From NCBI GenBank assembly GCA_964394585.1, contig CAYMYI010000084.1:1-18617 (forward strand): DNA of 18,617 nucleotides, read 5' to 3'. The position numbers and the translations under genes are program-made. The notes beneath the pieces were generated by a model, which was not told where the DNA came from, searched no databases, and was given only the letters and a program-made list of their open reading frames with translations. Positions 8,310 to 15,649 of the stretch are shown in pieces (positions within the stretch are counted from its first letter, which is position 1; every line of letters begins with the position of its first letter). This DNA comes from CAYUJH01 sp964394585. GTDB lineage: Bacteria; Bacteroidota; Bacteroidia; Cytophagales; Flammeovirgaceae.

Positions 8310-9254
8310 TCACCCTTCCATAGATGCTTTGTGAAAAACCTCGCGGAGCTGGTAGGGCTTCTTATTTTGCGATTCGTAGTAGGTGCGCATCATGATTTCT
8401 GCCATCAGCCCAAATGTAAGGAATTGAATCCCCGCTAAAATGAGTAATACACCTAACAGAAGGAGAGGTCGGCCGCCAATCTCGTTGCCCATTAGTTTAA
8501 GTACCGTAAGGTATAAACTGATTACTACACCCACCCCAAAACTCAGAAAACCGATAGGGCCAAACAAATGAATTGGGCGCCGAAAATATTTTTGCAGAAA
8601 AATCATGAGGAGCAAATCACTCACTACTTTAAAGGTTCTGCCTAAACCATATTTCGATTTTCAATGAATGCGCGCATGGTGCTTCACATCCATCTGAGTA
8701 ATGCGGGCTCCTTCAAGCTGCGCCAACACCGGGATGAACCGATGCAGTTCGCCATATAACCCTATGCTTTTGGCAATATTTTTCCGAAACACTTTGAGCG
8801 TGCAGCCATAATCTTTAATGTGTACACCGGTTAATTTTCGGATTAGAGCGTTTGCCAAGCGGCTTGGTATTTTGCGCAAGAACATTCCATCTTGTCGGTT
8901 TGCCCGCACGCCTGCTACTACATCCCACTCGCCTTGCTCTAACACTGCCAACATTTCGGCAATATCTGAAGGGTCGTTTTGCAAATCGCCATCCATGGTA
9001 ATAATACAATCGCCTTCGGCATGATGAATCCCTGCTGCCATCGCAGTAGTTTGCCCATAGTTTTTGTTAAAAACTAAAAGTTTTACATGCTCACCGGCAT
9101 GTTGCTTAATGCGAGCCACGGTAGCGTCGGTGGAGCCATCATCTACTAAAACTACTTCGTAATCAAACCCAACTAAGGCTTTCTCGATAGCTTCCAACAA
9201 CGGCTGAATGTTATCTTCTTCGTTCATTAAAGGGACTACAATAGATAGTTTCAT
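8310..9254 (-). pseudogene. GT2 polyisoprenyl-phosphate glycosyltransferase (DPM1/ArnC-like) interrupted by an in-frame TGA
   Basis: Read in one frame, this locus encodes a normal-length family member of 314 codons, with a single TGA as codon 198 (8661-8663). Before it lies the GT2 catalytic domain: VVPLMNEEDNI near the N-terminus, nucleotide-binding VDDGS, MDGDLQNDP with the DxD metal site, DYGCTLKVFR and ELHRFIPVL. After it the frame continues KSKYGLGRTFKVVSDLLL, then two membrane helices (about residues 215-240 and 250-275) typical of the C-terminus of this family. The family has a conserved Gly exactly where the TGA is (HARxxGKSKYG), so GGA to TGA by one base change explains it. Such enzymes move a sugar from a nucleotide donor onto a lipid phosphate at the inner membrane. 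The truncated 197-residue product would lack the membrane part. No frameshift is present. A sequencing error cannot be excluded. Confidence 0.88.
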
Positions 9255-9308
9255 GGCAGAGTAAGTTTTGGAGTGTCAAAGTTGTAAATCACCCGATGTG
9301 TGGGAGCA

Positions 9309-10031
9309 TTAGCTTTCATTTTTTACTAAAAGAGGCTTTAGATACTGCCACACCGTTTCGGCTACTATTTTTTGCCCGGTTTCGTTCGGGTGGATGCCAT
9401 CTTCCAAATTAAGGGTAGGCTCTCCGGCAACACCTTCTAATAGAAATGGGATGAGGGCAACCTCGTTTTTTTCTGCCAAACGAGGGTAAATTTGCTGAAA
9501 CTGCTGTATGTACGGCTGCCCCATGTTGGGTGGAATCTGCATACCAGCCAACAAAATTTTCACCTTAGGCGATTTTGCCCGCACGTAGTCGATGATGGCT
9601 TGGAGGTTGGCTTCCGTTTCTTCCAGAGGAATGCCCCGCAACCCATCGTTTGCTCCTAACTCTAGCACAAACACATCGACGGCTTGCTGCATTACCCAAT
9701 CAATCCTTTCGCGGCCTCCTGAAGTGGTTTCTCCGCTCAAGCCAGCGTTAATCACTTTATAGTCGTATGCTAGCGAATCGAGCTTTTGTTGAATTAATTC
9801 GGGAAAGGCTTGGGACAGATCTAGCCCATACCCTGCGGTAAGGCTATTTCCAAAAAATAAAATCGTTTTCTGGGGCAATTCGCTCCCAATATCTGTGTCG
9901 TTGGGTACGTTGGTCGTATCCGCACTCGCTGTTTCTTCGTTACTTTGTTGTGAGGCATTGTTACACCCTCCTACCAACAGAATCATCAAAAAAAAGAGGA
10001 CGTTTTGTAACCAATTTGTATAAATTTTCAT
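9309..10031 (-). CDS. TesA-like SGNH/GDSL hydrolase (arylesterase or lysophospholipase), lipoprotein
   Basis: This 240-residue protein has a lipoprotein signal: hydrophobic residues about 9-20, then a lipobox VGGC with C23 as the lipidated residue. A short Ser/Thr/Asn-rich linker precedes the SGNH domain. Block I is FGNSLTAGYG (S63; the usual GDSL reads GNSL). Block II is NAGLSGETTSGG, block III GANDG (N128), and block V DGIHPN (D211, H214), so the catalytic set is complete. These features match the TesA subfamily (thioesterase I/lysophospholipase L1/arylesterase), which cleaves small esters and thioesters. The lipid anchor would place it on the periplasmic face of a membrane. Its stop lies 54 bases before the glycosyltransferase start on the same strand, so co-transcription is possible. 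The natural substrate cannot be told from sequence. Confidence 0.9.
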   Translation of the reverse strand: MKIYTNWLQNVLFFLMILLVGGCNNASQQSNEETASADTTNVPNDTDIGSELPQKTILFFGNSLTAGYGLDLSQAFPELIQQKLDSLAYDYKVINAGLSGETTSGGRERIDWVMQQAVDVFVLELGANDGLRGIPLEETEANLQAIIDYVRAKSPKVKILLAGMQIPPNMGQPYIQQFQQIYPRLAEKNEVALIPFLLEGVAGEPTLNLEDGIHPNETGQKIVAETVWQYLKPLLVKNES

Positions 10032-10084
10032 CGTACTAAATAGGTTCTATTAAATAAAATCGGTTAGTAAAAGTATTGAATATT

Positions 10085-10246
10085 ATGGGAAAGACATTGC
10101 AAACTATCTTATTGATTATTGGGGGGCTTTTCTTGATTGGGGTCGCATGGGCACTGGTAAAGAAGCTTCTGTTTCTTGTAGTGGTGGTCGTTTTAGTAGG
10201 GGCAGGGCTTAGCTATGCAGTCCCTCGGCTGAAAGGGAGGAAGTAG
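10085..10246 (+). CDS. Small hydrophobic membrane protein, 53 residues
   Basis: An unlisted ATG-to-TAG frame encodes 53 residues: MGKTLQ, a hydrophobic helix (about residues 7-24), a short KK turn (26-27), a second helix with a run of five valines (about 28-46), and a basic tail PRLKGRK. The layout suggests a two-helix hairpin with both ends and the tail in the cytoplasm by the positive-inside rule. It lies in a 242-base gap between the divergent SGNH hydrolase gene and the methyltransferase gene, ends 27 bases before the latter and may be co-transcribed with it. There is no clear ribosome binding site, as is normal in this phylum. I do not recognise a family. The charged ends with a hydrophobic core argue for a real gene. 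Confidence 0.55.
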   Translation: MGKTLQTILLIIGGLFLIGVAWALVKKLLFLVVVVVLVGAGLSYAVPRLKGRK

Positions 10247-10273
10247 AAAGCTATTGTGTACTATCTTTGGTAG

Positions 10274-11479
10274 ATGAAATCAGTTACCGAGTGGTTACCC
10301 CTATCCCCTGCCCTACAGGAGTTTATTGCAGAACATGCCCATGCGGAACCTGCTGCGCTCATGCTGCAAACCCATCGTTTTCCGGAAATTCCCATGGCGT
10401 TTGCCGTTCAGCAAATTGAAGCTCGGAAAAAATTAAAAATCAAGGTACCGAGCTGGGCAAGCAACCCAAGTTTGGCATTTCCGCCGAAAGTTTCGGTAGA
10501 ACAAGCTTCTTCGGAACTTACTGCCCAGTACAAAGCCTCGTTAGTGCAGGGCGCTTCGTTGGCTGACCTTACCGGCGGAATGGGCATCGATAGTTTCTAC
10601 TTCTCTCAAACTGTCCCTAAGGTGTTTTATGTAGAGCAAAACCCCGATTTATGCAGGCTCGCCCAACATAATTTTTCGGTTTTAGGGGCTAACACCATTT
10701 CAGTAGTACACCAAGAAGCAACCGATTTTCTGCAAAATACTGCCGAACGCTTCTCAGTCTGTTACTTAGATCCTTCGCGCCGCGATGCCCACCAAAACCG
10801 CTTGTTTCTGCTAGAGGAATGCGAGCCTAATCTTGTAACACACTATGCACTTTTTGCCGAAAAAGCCGCTATGGTGCTGGTAAAGGTTTCGCCTATGGTC
10901 GATTTAAAAGAGGTAGCCGGCAAGTTTCCTTCCCTTCATGAAATCCATATCCTTTCCGTTGGAAACGATTGCAAAGAGGTGCTGCTACTGTTCCGAGAGG
11001 CTCCTCCGCAGGCCCTTCAGATAAAGTGCGTGCTTTTACAAGCAGAACAGCCCGCCCAAATCATGGCATTTGAGCCAATCCATCCGAAGCTGTATCCTTT
11101 TACATGGAGCCGGCCACAATCTTTCATTTACGAACCCGACGTAGCTGTTATGAAAGCCGGAGGAATGGGGGCTTTTGCCGCGCTTGCTGCACAATTTCAA
11201 CTTGCCAAACTTCACCCTAACAGCCACCTGTTCACCTCTGAAAAACGCCTTGAAAACTTTCCGGGTAGAACCTTTCGATGCCAACAATCCGTTCCTTTCC
11301 AAAAGAAAAAGTGGAAGAAGTTAGGCATTGCACAATGCAACCTCACGGTTCGTAACTTTCCGCTATCGGTGCAAGAAATTCGGCTCAAGACAAAATGGAA
11401 AGAAGGGGGTAACTTATATGTATTCGCTACCACACTTACAGACGATGCAAAAGCGCTGCTACTTTGCGAACGAATCTGA
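10274..11479 (+). CDS. Class I SAM-dependent methyltransferase with THUMP-like domain
   Basis: This 401-residue protein matches the Bacteroidota family annotated as THUMP-like-domain methyltransferase. The N-terminus (about 1-75) has PFAVQQI-type and KxPSW elements (MAFAVQQIEARKKLKIKVPSW, split here as MAFAVQQIEA and KVPSW). The Rossmann domain carries motif I LADLTGGMGIDS (97-107), an acidic residue at the end of strand 2 (VEQNP, E121) and a motif IV-like YLDPSRRD (164-171). This resembles RNA base methyltransferases that use a DPxR-type active site. The C-terminal 110 residues should form the THUMP-like fold used for RNA binding. The target is not known, but tRNA or rRNA is likely by family. 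It ends in TGA and is followed 21 bases later by the exonuclease gene, probably in one operon. Confidence 0.85.
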   Translation: MKSVTEWLPLSPALQEFIAEHAHAEPAALMLQTHRFPEIPMAFAVQQIEARKKLKIKVPSWASNPSLAFPPKVSVEQASSELTAQYKASLVQGASLADLTGGMGIDSFYFSQTVPKVFYVEQNPDLCRLAQHNFSVLGANTISVVHQEATDFLQNTAERFSVCYLDPSRRDAHQNRLFLLEECEPNLVTHYALFAEKAAMVLVKVSPMVDLKEVAGKFPSLHEIHILSVGNDCKEVLLLFREAPPQALQIKCVLLQAEQPAQIMAFEPIHPKLYPFTWSRPQSFIYEPDVAVMKAGGMGAFAALAAQFQLAKLHPNSHLFTSEKRLENFPGRTFRCQQSVPFQKKKWKKLGIAQCNLTVRNFPLSVQEIRLKTKWKEGGNLYVFATTLTDDAKALLLCERI

Positions 11480-11500
11480 AAAATAGAAATCAAACGTTGT

Positions 11501-12361
11501 ATGCATATAGAAGAAATCCCTGAGGAACATCGGTACTATTTTTCGCTTCCTCCCCTACCCCTGCAAGCTCCTCTTTTTACCTTTACCCATCGTGAACGCG
11601 AAATACTCGAAACGCAAGGGCAGTGGATGAAGGCACTTGCCGAAGGGGCTATCTTGCCCACTACTCCACTACAAACTCAATTTGTAGCCGTAGCCAATGG
11701 GCTGCGGCGAGCTCAAACAGCCTACGAGCGTCTTTGGGTGCGTTATCAGCATTATCACCCCCCCAAAGCTCCTTTCCAACAAAGTGTGCAATCGCACCGC
11801 CATCAGATCGATTTTATAGCCATCGACTTTGAAACAGCCAACCGAGAACGAGGGAGTGCCTGTTCGATTGGCATCGCTCGGGTGGAACAAGGAAGCGTAC
11901 AAGAAACCTTGCATTTTTTAATCCGCCCTGAGCCTTTTTATTTCGAAAAAGGGAATATTCGTGTACATGGAATCCACCCTGAAGATGTGCAACATGCCCC
12001 CGATTTTGCAGAACTTTACCCAAAACTCTTGCCCTACCTCGAAAACCAACTGGTAGTGGCTCACAATGCTCAATTCGATATGGGAGTGTTGCGCACTGTA
12101 CTCAAATTCTACGATTTGCCCCTTCCGCGTATGCGATATGCTTGCACGTTTCAAGCTGCCCGCAAAGCCGTGCGCCGATTGCCTCGCTACGGGTTAGCCC
12201 ACTTATCGCAGCACTATGCTATCGAATTGAACCATCACCATGCAGAAAGCGACGCGAGTGCCTGTGCGCAGGTACTTGTAAATCTTTGTCGCGAAAAAGA
12301 TGCTCATACCCTCGAAGAGTTCTTTGAAAAGTGCCAATACACGCCAAAAGTATTGCGATGA
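11501..12361 (+). CDS. DEDDh 3'-5' exonuclease with N-terminal MaoP-like (DUF413) domain
   Basis: This 286-residue protein has two parts. Residues about 26-83 match the DUF413 (MaoP/YifE) pattern: FTxxExxxLExxG, then LAEGxxxPxT, FVAVANG and ERLWVRY. Residues about 102-265 are a DnaQ/PolC-type exonuclease: IAIDFET (D109, E111), VHGIHPEDV (155-163), AHNAQFD (D193) and HHAESD (H246, D251). All DEDDh catalytic residues are present, so it should remove nucleotides from DNA or RNA 3' ends using two metal ions. The exonuclease matches stand-alone proteins rather than a polymerase subunit. The gene starts 21 bases after the methyltransferase gene and ends in TGA. The DUF413 assignment was made by eye against remembered E. 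coli YifE sequence; its role in the fusion is unknown. Confidence 0.88.
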   Translation: MHIEEIPEEHRYYFSLPPLPLQAPLFTFTHREREILETQGQWMKALAEGAILPTTPLQTQFVAVANGLRRAQTAYERLWVRYQHYHPPKAPFQQSVQSHRHQIDFIAIDFETANRERGSACSIGIARVEQGSVQETLHFLIRPEPFYFEKGNIRVHGIHPEDVQHAPDFAELYPKLLPYLENQLVVAHNAQFDMGVLRTVLKFYDLPLPRMRYACTFQAARKAVRRLPRYGLAHLSQHYAIELNHHHAESDASACAQVLVNLCREKDAHTLEEFFEKCQYTPKVLR

Positions 12362-12386
12362 ACCTTTTAGCACTTTTTTTACCATA

Positions 12387-12406
12387 ATGCGCTGATCAAA
12401 ACGCAT
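12387..12406. terminator. Weak hairpin between convergent genes
   Basis: ATGCG (12387-12391) and CGCAT (12402-12406) form a 5-bp stem with a 10-nt loop in the 63-base gap between the exonuclease and trpD stops. A T run (12374-12380) lies before it on the plus strand, and only CTTT follows, so it is at best a weak terminator in either direction. Confidence 0.3.
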
Positions 12407-12424
12407 CTTTACGGAGGTTTCCTT

Positions 12425-13411
12425 CTAACCTTCCACTAATTTTTTAAAGGTCGCTAACGCCCTACCCGACTCCAGCGACTCTTTCGCTAGGGCTATACCT
12501 TCTTCCATACTGACCCCTTTGCCGCAATGCAAAGCCATGCCGGCGTTGGCAAGCACCACACTATTTTGAGCAGGCGTTCCCTCCCCTTCCAAAATAGAAA
12601 GGAAAATTTTTGCTGCTTCTTCTACAGTAGACCCACCGTGTAAATCGGTAGGCGCTACGGTAGAAAAGCCTAAGTCTTCCGGGGCTATCACTCGTTCTTG
12701 TAGCTTGGTAATCAGCTTAAACGGCCCTGTTAAAGAGATTTCATCGTATCCGTCAAGAGAATGTAAAATCACAAAATCTTTATCAGTTTGTTGGTATAAA
12801 TACGCATACAAACGGGCGAGTTCTAAGCTAAACACCCCTACCAATTGCTTTTTGGGGAAAGCCGGATTTACCATAGGACCTAACATGTTGAAAAACGTTT
12901 TCACGCCAAGTTCTTTCCGAATGGGGGCTACGTTTTTCATGGCAGGGTGAAACAGGGGCGCATGCAAAAAACAAATGCCACACGATTCGATATCGCGCGT
13001 GAGAGTTTCCACATCGTTGGTAAACTGATAACCAAAGTGAGCTAATAAATTCGAAGAGCCACATACTGACGACACCCCGTTATTGCCGTGTTTTGCAACA
13101 TTTTGCCCTGCTCCGGCTGCTACAAACGAAGAAAGCGTGGAGATGTTAAACGTATCTTTTCCATCGCCACCAGTACCGCACAAATCGATGGGGTCGTATG
13201 CACTCAAATCTAAGGGAATGCACAATTCTAGCATTGCATCTCGAAAGCCTTCCAACTCTTCTACCGTAATGCTTCGCATTAAAAACACGGTAAGAAAAGC
13301 GGCAACTTGGCTAGGGTTATATTCTCCTTGCGCCAATTTCTTCAAAATTTCTTTTGCTTTAGGAGTAGGCAACGAGCGGTATTCAAATAAATCGTTTAAA
13401 ATAGATTTCAT
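12425..13411 (-). CDS. trpD: Anthranilate phosphoribosyltransferase
   Basis: TrpD joins anthranilate to phosphoribosyl pyrophosphate, the second step of tryptophan synthesis. The 328-residue length is normal. Hallmarks are the PRPP-binding CGTGGDGKDTFNIST (78-92), VAKHGNNGVSS (105-115) and CGSSNLL (117-123), then APLFHPAMKNVAPIRKELGVKTFFNMLGPMVNP-type sequence seen as HPAMKNVAPIRKELG and FFNMLGPMVNP. It is a single-domain TrpD, not fused to TrpG. It is the last gene of the operon, starting 12 bases after the trpG stop. trpC and the later genes do not follow; a convergent gene does. Confidence 0.97.
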   Translation of the reverse strand: MKSILNDLFEYRSLPTPKAKEILKKLAQGEYNPSQVAAFLTVFLMRSITVEELEGFRDAMLELCIPLDLSAYDPIDLCGTGGDGKDTFNISTLSSFVAAGAGQNVAKHGNNGVSSVCGSSNLLAHFGYQFTNDVETLTRDIESCGICFLHAPLFHPAMKNVAPIRKELGVKTFFNMLGPMVNPAFPKKQLVGVFSLELARLYAYLYQQTDKDFVILHSLDGYDEISLTGPFKLITKLQERVIAPEDLGFSTVAPTDLHGGSTVEEAAKIFLSILEGEGTPAQNSVVLANAGMALHCGKGVSMEEGIALAKESLESGRALATFKKLVEG

Positions 13412-13423
13412 GATAATGTTGTT

Positions 13424-13996
13424 TTAGCACTGTTTTAACCAGTTGAGTATGATAGATTTTCCGTGTTCGGTTAAAATCGATTCGGGGTGGAACTGTACGC
13501 CACGTACCGAATAGGTGTTGTGGCGTAATGCCATGATGTTGCCTTCGGGGTCGGTGGCGAGCACTTCTAGTGGTGTGGCTACCGTTTCGGGCTGCACTAC
13601 CCACGAATGGTAGTGGCATACTTGAAAACTGGTGGGCAACTCGCTAAATAAGGGGTCGGCAGTGGTAATTGTCGCTGGGCTACTCACACCATGCAGCACT
13701 TTGGGCAAATTATGCAGGGTAGCTCCAAAGGCTTCTCCAATCGCCTGATGCCCCAAACAAACCCCCAAAATACTTTTGGTAGGCGCATATTGCTGAATAA
13801 GTTGGGGCATTATGCCGGCTTCGTGGGGCAACCCAGGCCCGGGGGAAAGCAAGATTTTATCATAGCGATCCACTTCGGCTAGGGTAATCTTATCGTTCCG
13901 AAACACCTCGGTTTGGGCTTCGAAACCTAGCTCGTACAACAAATGCACGAGGTTGTATACGAACGAGTCGTAATTATCGAGTACTAATATTTTCAT
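13424..13996 (-). CDS. trpG: Anthranilate synthase glutamine amidotransferase subunit
   Basis: TrpG hydrolyses glutamine and passes ammonia to TrpE for anthranilate formation. The 190-residue protein is a class I glutamine amidotransferase with the triad C80 (GVCLGHQAIGEAFG), H170 and E172 (VQFHPESIL). The N-terminal VLDNYDSFVYNL and SPGPGLP blocks are typical. It starts 8 bases after the trpE stop, which suggests tight translational coupling in the trpE-G-D transcript. In some bacteria the same protein also serves folate synthesis (pabA). The trp setting makes trpG the clear name, but a dual role cannot be excluded. Confidence 0.96.
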   Translation of the reverse strand: MKILVLDNYDSFVYNLVHLLYELGFEAQTEVFRNDKITLAEVDRYDKILLSPGPGLPHEAGIMPQLIQQYAPTKSILGVCLGHQAIGEAFGATLHNLPKVLHGVSSPATITTADPLFSELPTSFQVCHYHSWVVQPETVATPLEVLATDPEGNIMALRHNTYSVRGVQFHPESILTEHGKSIILNWLKQC

Positions 13997-14004
13997 GATG
14001 ATGG

Positions 14005-15420
14005 TTAAAAGATAGATTCAGCATCTTTAAGGGCTTGGCGTAAAGCCGCTAGCTTGTTATTTACTTCTTGCAGTTCGCTTTCCGTATTCGATTTTGCCAC
14101 TACTCCCGCGCCGGCTTGGTAGTTCAGCGTATTGTTTTGGCTTAGAAAAGATCGGATGGTGATACAGTGGTTGAAATCGCCATTGAACCCCAAGAAGCCA
14201 ATCGCCCCGCCATAATAATTGCGGCTGGTGTTCTCGTAACGGTCAATCAGTTCCATGGCTTTGTACTTGGGTGCTCCTGAGAGCGTGCCCGCCGGGAACG
14301 TATCGGCAACCACGCGCAACGGAGAAATTCCTTCGGAAAGTGTGCCGGTAACTTTAGATACCAAGTGGATTAAATGCGAGTAATACTGAATTTCCTTGTA
14401 GGTTTCTACGGTAACTTCGTTGCCGTTGCGGCTCAAATCGTTCCGAGCTAAATCCACGAGCATAACGTGTTCTGCATTTTCTTTGGGGTCGTCGTACAGC
14501 TTTTGAGCGAGTTCGGCATCGGCTTTGTCGTTTCCGGTTCGGCGAAATGTCCCTGCAATGGGGAATAAGGTAGCTTTTCGGTCTTGAATGCGAATTTGCG
14601 CTTCGGGCGAAGAACCAAAAATCTTAAAGTTGCCAAAATCGAAATAAAATAAATAAGGAGAAGGGTTGATAGAGCGCAACGCACGATACACATTGAACTC
14701 ATCGCCTTGGAACCCTTGTTGAAAACGCCGAGAAAGCACAATCTGAAACACATCGCCCACATTGCAATGGGCTTTCCCGTGGTCAATCACTTCTAAAAAC
14801 TCCTGATCGGAAAAATTCGACTGTTCTTTGCCTTGTGTTTTAAAACTATACGAAGGGTAATTCCGGTTTCGGAGCAATGTGGCGACTTCTTCTATTCGGC
14901 TATCGTGCGCCTCATTTTCAAGTGCATGTTCAAAGAGGTGGAGCTCGTTGCGGAAATGGTCGATGGCAATTACGTATCGATAGACGTGGTACAGCATTTC
15001 GGGAATGGGGTTGGTCGTTTTCTTATCACTTCGGAAGGTGATATCCTCAAAATGTTGCACTGCCTCGAACGACATGTAGCCAAAAATCCCGTTACTTACC
15101 ACTCCTTTTGCCTTTTTTTCAGAATGAAACGATTGGGAAAAAGTTACGAGTTTTTCAACCCCTGCTTTGCCCCAAGGAAGTGTGCCGTTTTCGTGCGTGC
15201 CATCGGGGTAATGAATCGTGTATTGCCCGTTTTGGGCTTTAAAACGCGCAATTGGCTCGCAACAAATGTACGATAGGCTGTTTTCGTTTCCGTGGTAATC
15301 GGAGCTTTCCAGCAGAATGCTATTGGCAAACCGATCGCGTAATTTCAAATACAAGCTCACCGGCGTTACCGTATCGGCAAGCATCCGCTGGTAGCGCGTG
15401 GTAAAATGAAATGTTTTCAT
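14005..15420 (-). CDS. trpE: Anthranilate synthase component I
   Basis: TrpE converts chorismate and ammonia (or glutamine through TrpG) to anthranilate, the committed step to tryptophan. The 471-residue length is normal. The N-terminal ILLESSDYHG (35-44) includes the LLES element that binds tryptophan in feedback-inhibited enzymes, so allosteric control is expected. The chorismate-binding half shows DVFQIVLSRRF, FGSSPEAQIR, FPIAGTFRRTG, MLVDLARNDLSR, FPAGTLSGAPK and GAGVVAKSNTESELQE. The LLES element and the trp neighbours favour TrpE over aminodeoxychorismate synthase PabB. It is the first structural gene of the operon, 42 bases after the leader terminator T run, so its expression should depend on readthrough at that terminator. 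Confidence 0.97.
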   Translation of the reverse strand: MKTFHFTTRYQRMLADTVTPVSLYLKLRDRFANSILLESSDYHGNENSLSYICCEPIARFKAQNGQYTIHYPDGTHENGTLPWGKAGVEKLVTFSQSFHSEKKAKGVVSNGIFGYMSFEAVQHFEDITFRSDKKTTNPIPEMLYHVYRYVIAIDHFRNELHLFEHALENEAHDSRIEEVATLLRNRNYPSYSFKTQGKEQSNFSDQEFLEVIDHGKAHCNVGDVFQIVLSRRFQQGFQGDEFNVYRALRSINPSPYLFYFDFGNFKIFGSSPEAQIRIQDRKATLFPIAGTFRRTGNDKADAELAQKLYDDPKENAEHVMLVDLARNDLSRNGNEVTVETYKEIQYYSHLIHLVSKVTGTLSEGISPLRVVADTFPAGTLSGAPKYKAMELIDRYENTSRNYYGGAIGFLGFNGDFNHCITIRSFLSQNNTLNYQAGAGVVAKSNTESELQEVNNKLAALRQALKDAESIF

Positions 15421-15462
15421 CGTTTAAGCATCTAATTATCTTTTTATTAAAAGGATTCCAAC

Positions 15463-15493
15463 AAAAAAGGCTTGCCGCGATTCCGACAAGCCT
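15463..15493 (-). terminator. trp attenuator terminator hairpin
   Basis: On the minus strand AGGCTTGTCG (15493-15484) pairs with CGGCAAGCCT's complementing arm (15477-15468). This gives a 10-bp stem with one G-T pair and a 6-nt loop, followed at once by six T residues (15468-15463). It lies between the leader peptide and trpE, as expected for a transcription attenuator. Completed hairpin means premature termination. Confidence 0.88.
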
Positions 15494-15556
15494 CTTCTAA
15501 AAAACAAGATAGGGCAAAGCCTTACATCACGCGCTGTGTGCGTTGTAAACCGTGCC
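15490..15556 (-). promoter_or_regulatory. Candidate protector and antiterminator pairings of the trp leader
   Basis: Folded by hand on the minus strand. Candidate antiterminator: GCC (15515-15513) plus TCTT (15509-15506) pair with AAGAGGC (15496-15490), taking the AGGC start of the terminator stem. Candidate protector: GGCA (15556-15553) and TTAC (15548-15545) pair with TGCC (15516-15513) and GTAA (15525-15522), using the same GCC. The two are mutually exclusive. A ribosome stalled at the Trp codons would cover the protector's 5' arm, free the GCC, and allow readthrough. The stems are short, so exact pairing is uncertain. Confidence 0.5.
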
Positions 15557-15590
15557 ACCACCATGCAATAGTATTTTGTAGTTGTATCAT
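15522..15590 (-). CDS. trpL: trp operon leader peptide with three consecutive Trp codons
   Basis: A 22-residue frame starts at ATG (15590-15588) and ends at TAA (15524-15522). It reads TGG TGG TGG at residues 10-12 (15563-15555), within IAWWWHG. AGGAAA stands about 13 bases upstream and may help initiation. The frame lies about 30 bases before a terminator hairpin that precedes trpE. This is the layout of ribosome-mediated attenuation: when charged tRNA-Trp is scarce the ribosome stalls on the Trp codons and an alternative RNA fold prevents termination. The 351-base gap between trpE and the TRAP gene thus holds this leader, the attenuator and the promoter region. Three adjacent Trp codons in so short a frame at this place are very unlikely by chance. 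There is no homology evidence, as leader peptides are not conserved. Confidence 0.9.
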   Translation of the reverse strand: MIQLQNTIAWWWHGLQRTQRVM

Positions 15591-15617
15591 TACTAAGCGA
15601 TTTCCTGCAAGACGACG

Positions 15618-15649
15618 CTAAAATAAAAGTTCGGGATATAACAGGCAAA
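15618..15649 (-). promoter_or_regulatory. Candidate trp operon promoter (Bacteroidota -33/-7 type)
   Basis: On the minus strand TTTG (15649-15646) and TATTTTAG (15625-15618) are 20 bases apart. This fits the Bacteroidota consensus TTTG and TAnnTTTG with one mismatch in the -7 element. Transcription would begin near 15612, about 20 bases before the leader peptide ATG. That gives a short leader mRNA of roughly 150 bases ending at the attenuator. Confidence 0.45.

Noticed and set aside
8310..8624. Separate 104-residue membrane protein starting at GTG 8624
   Set aside because: It is the in-frame C-terminal part of the glycosyltransferase. Homologous sequence continues upstream of the GTG to the TGA.
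8622..8663. Selenocysteine or recoded TGA in the glycosyltransferase
   Set aside because: A small GGTT/AACC hairpin lies after the TGA, but it is short. The expected residue is Gly, not Cys, and TGA ends other genes here. A nonsense mutation or sequencing error is simpler.
10262..10269. TATCTTTG matching the TAnnTTTG -7 promoter element just before the methyltransferase gene
   Set aside because: No TTTG element stands at the right distance upstream, and transcription would start at or after the ATG at 10274, which would need a leaderless message.
14833..15276. A 147-codon plus-strand frame opposite trpE
   Set aside because: It lies wholly opposite a strongly supported trpE and has no recognisable domain.
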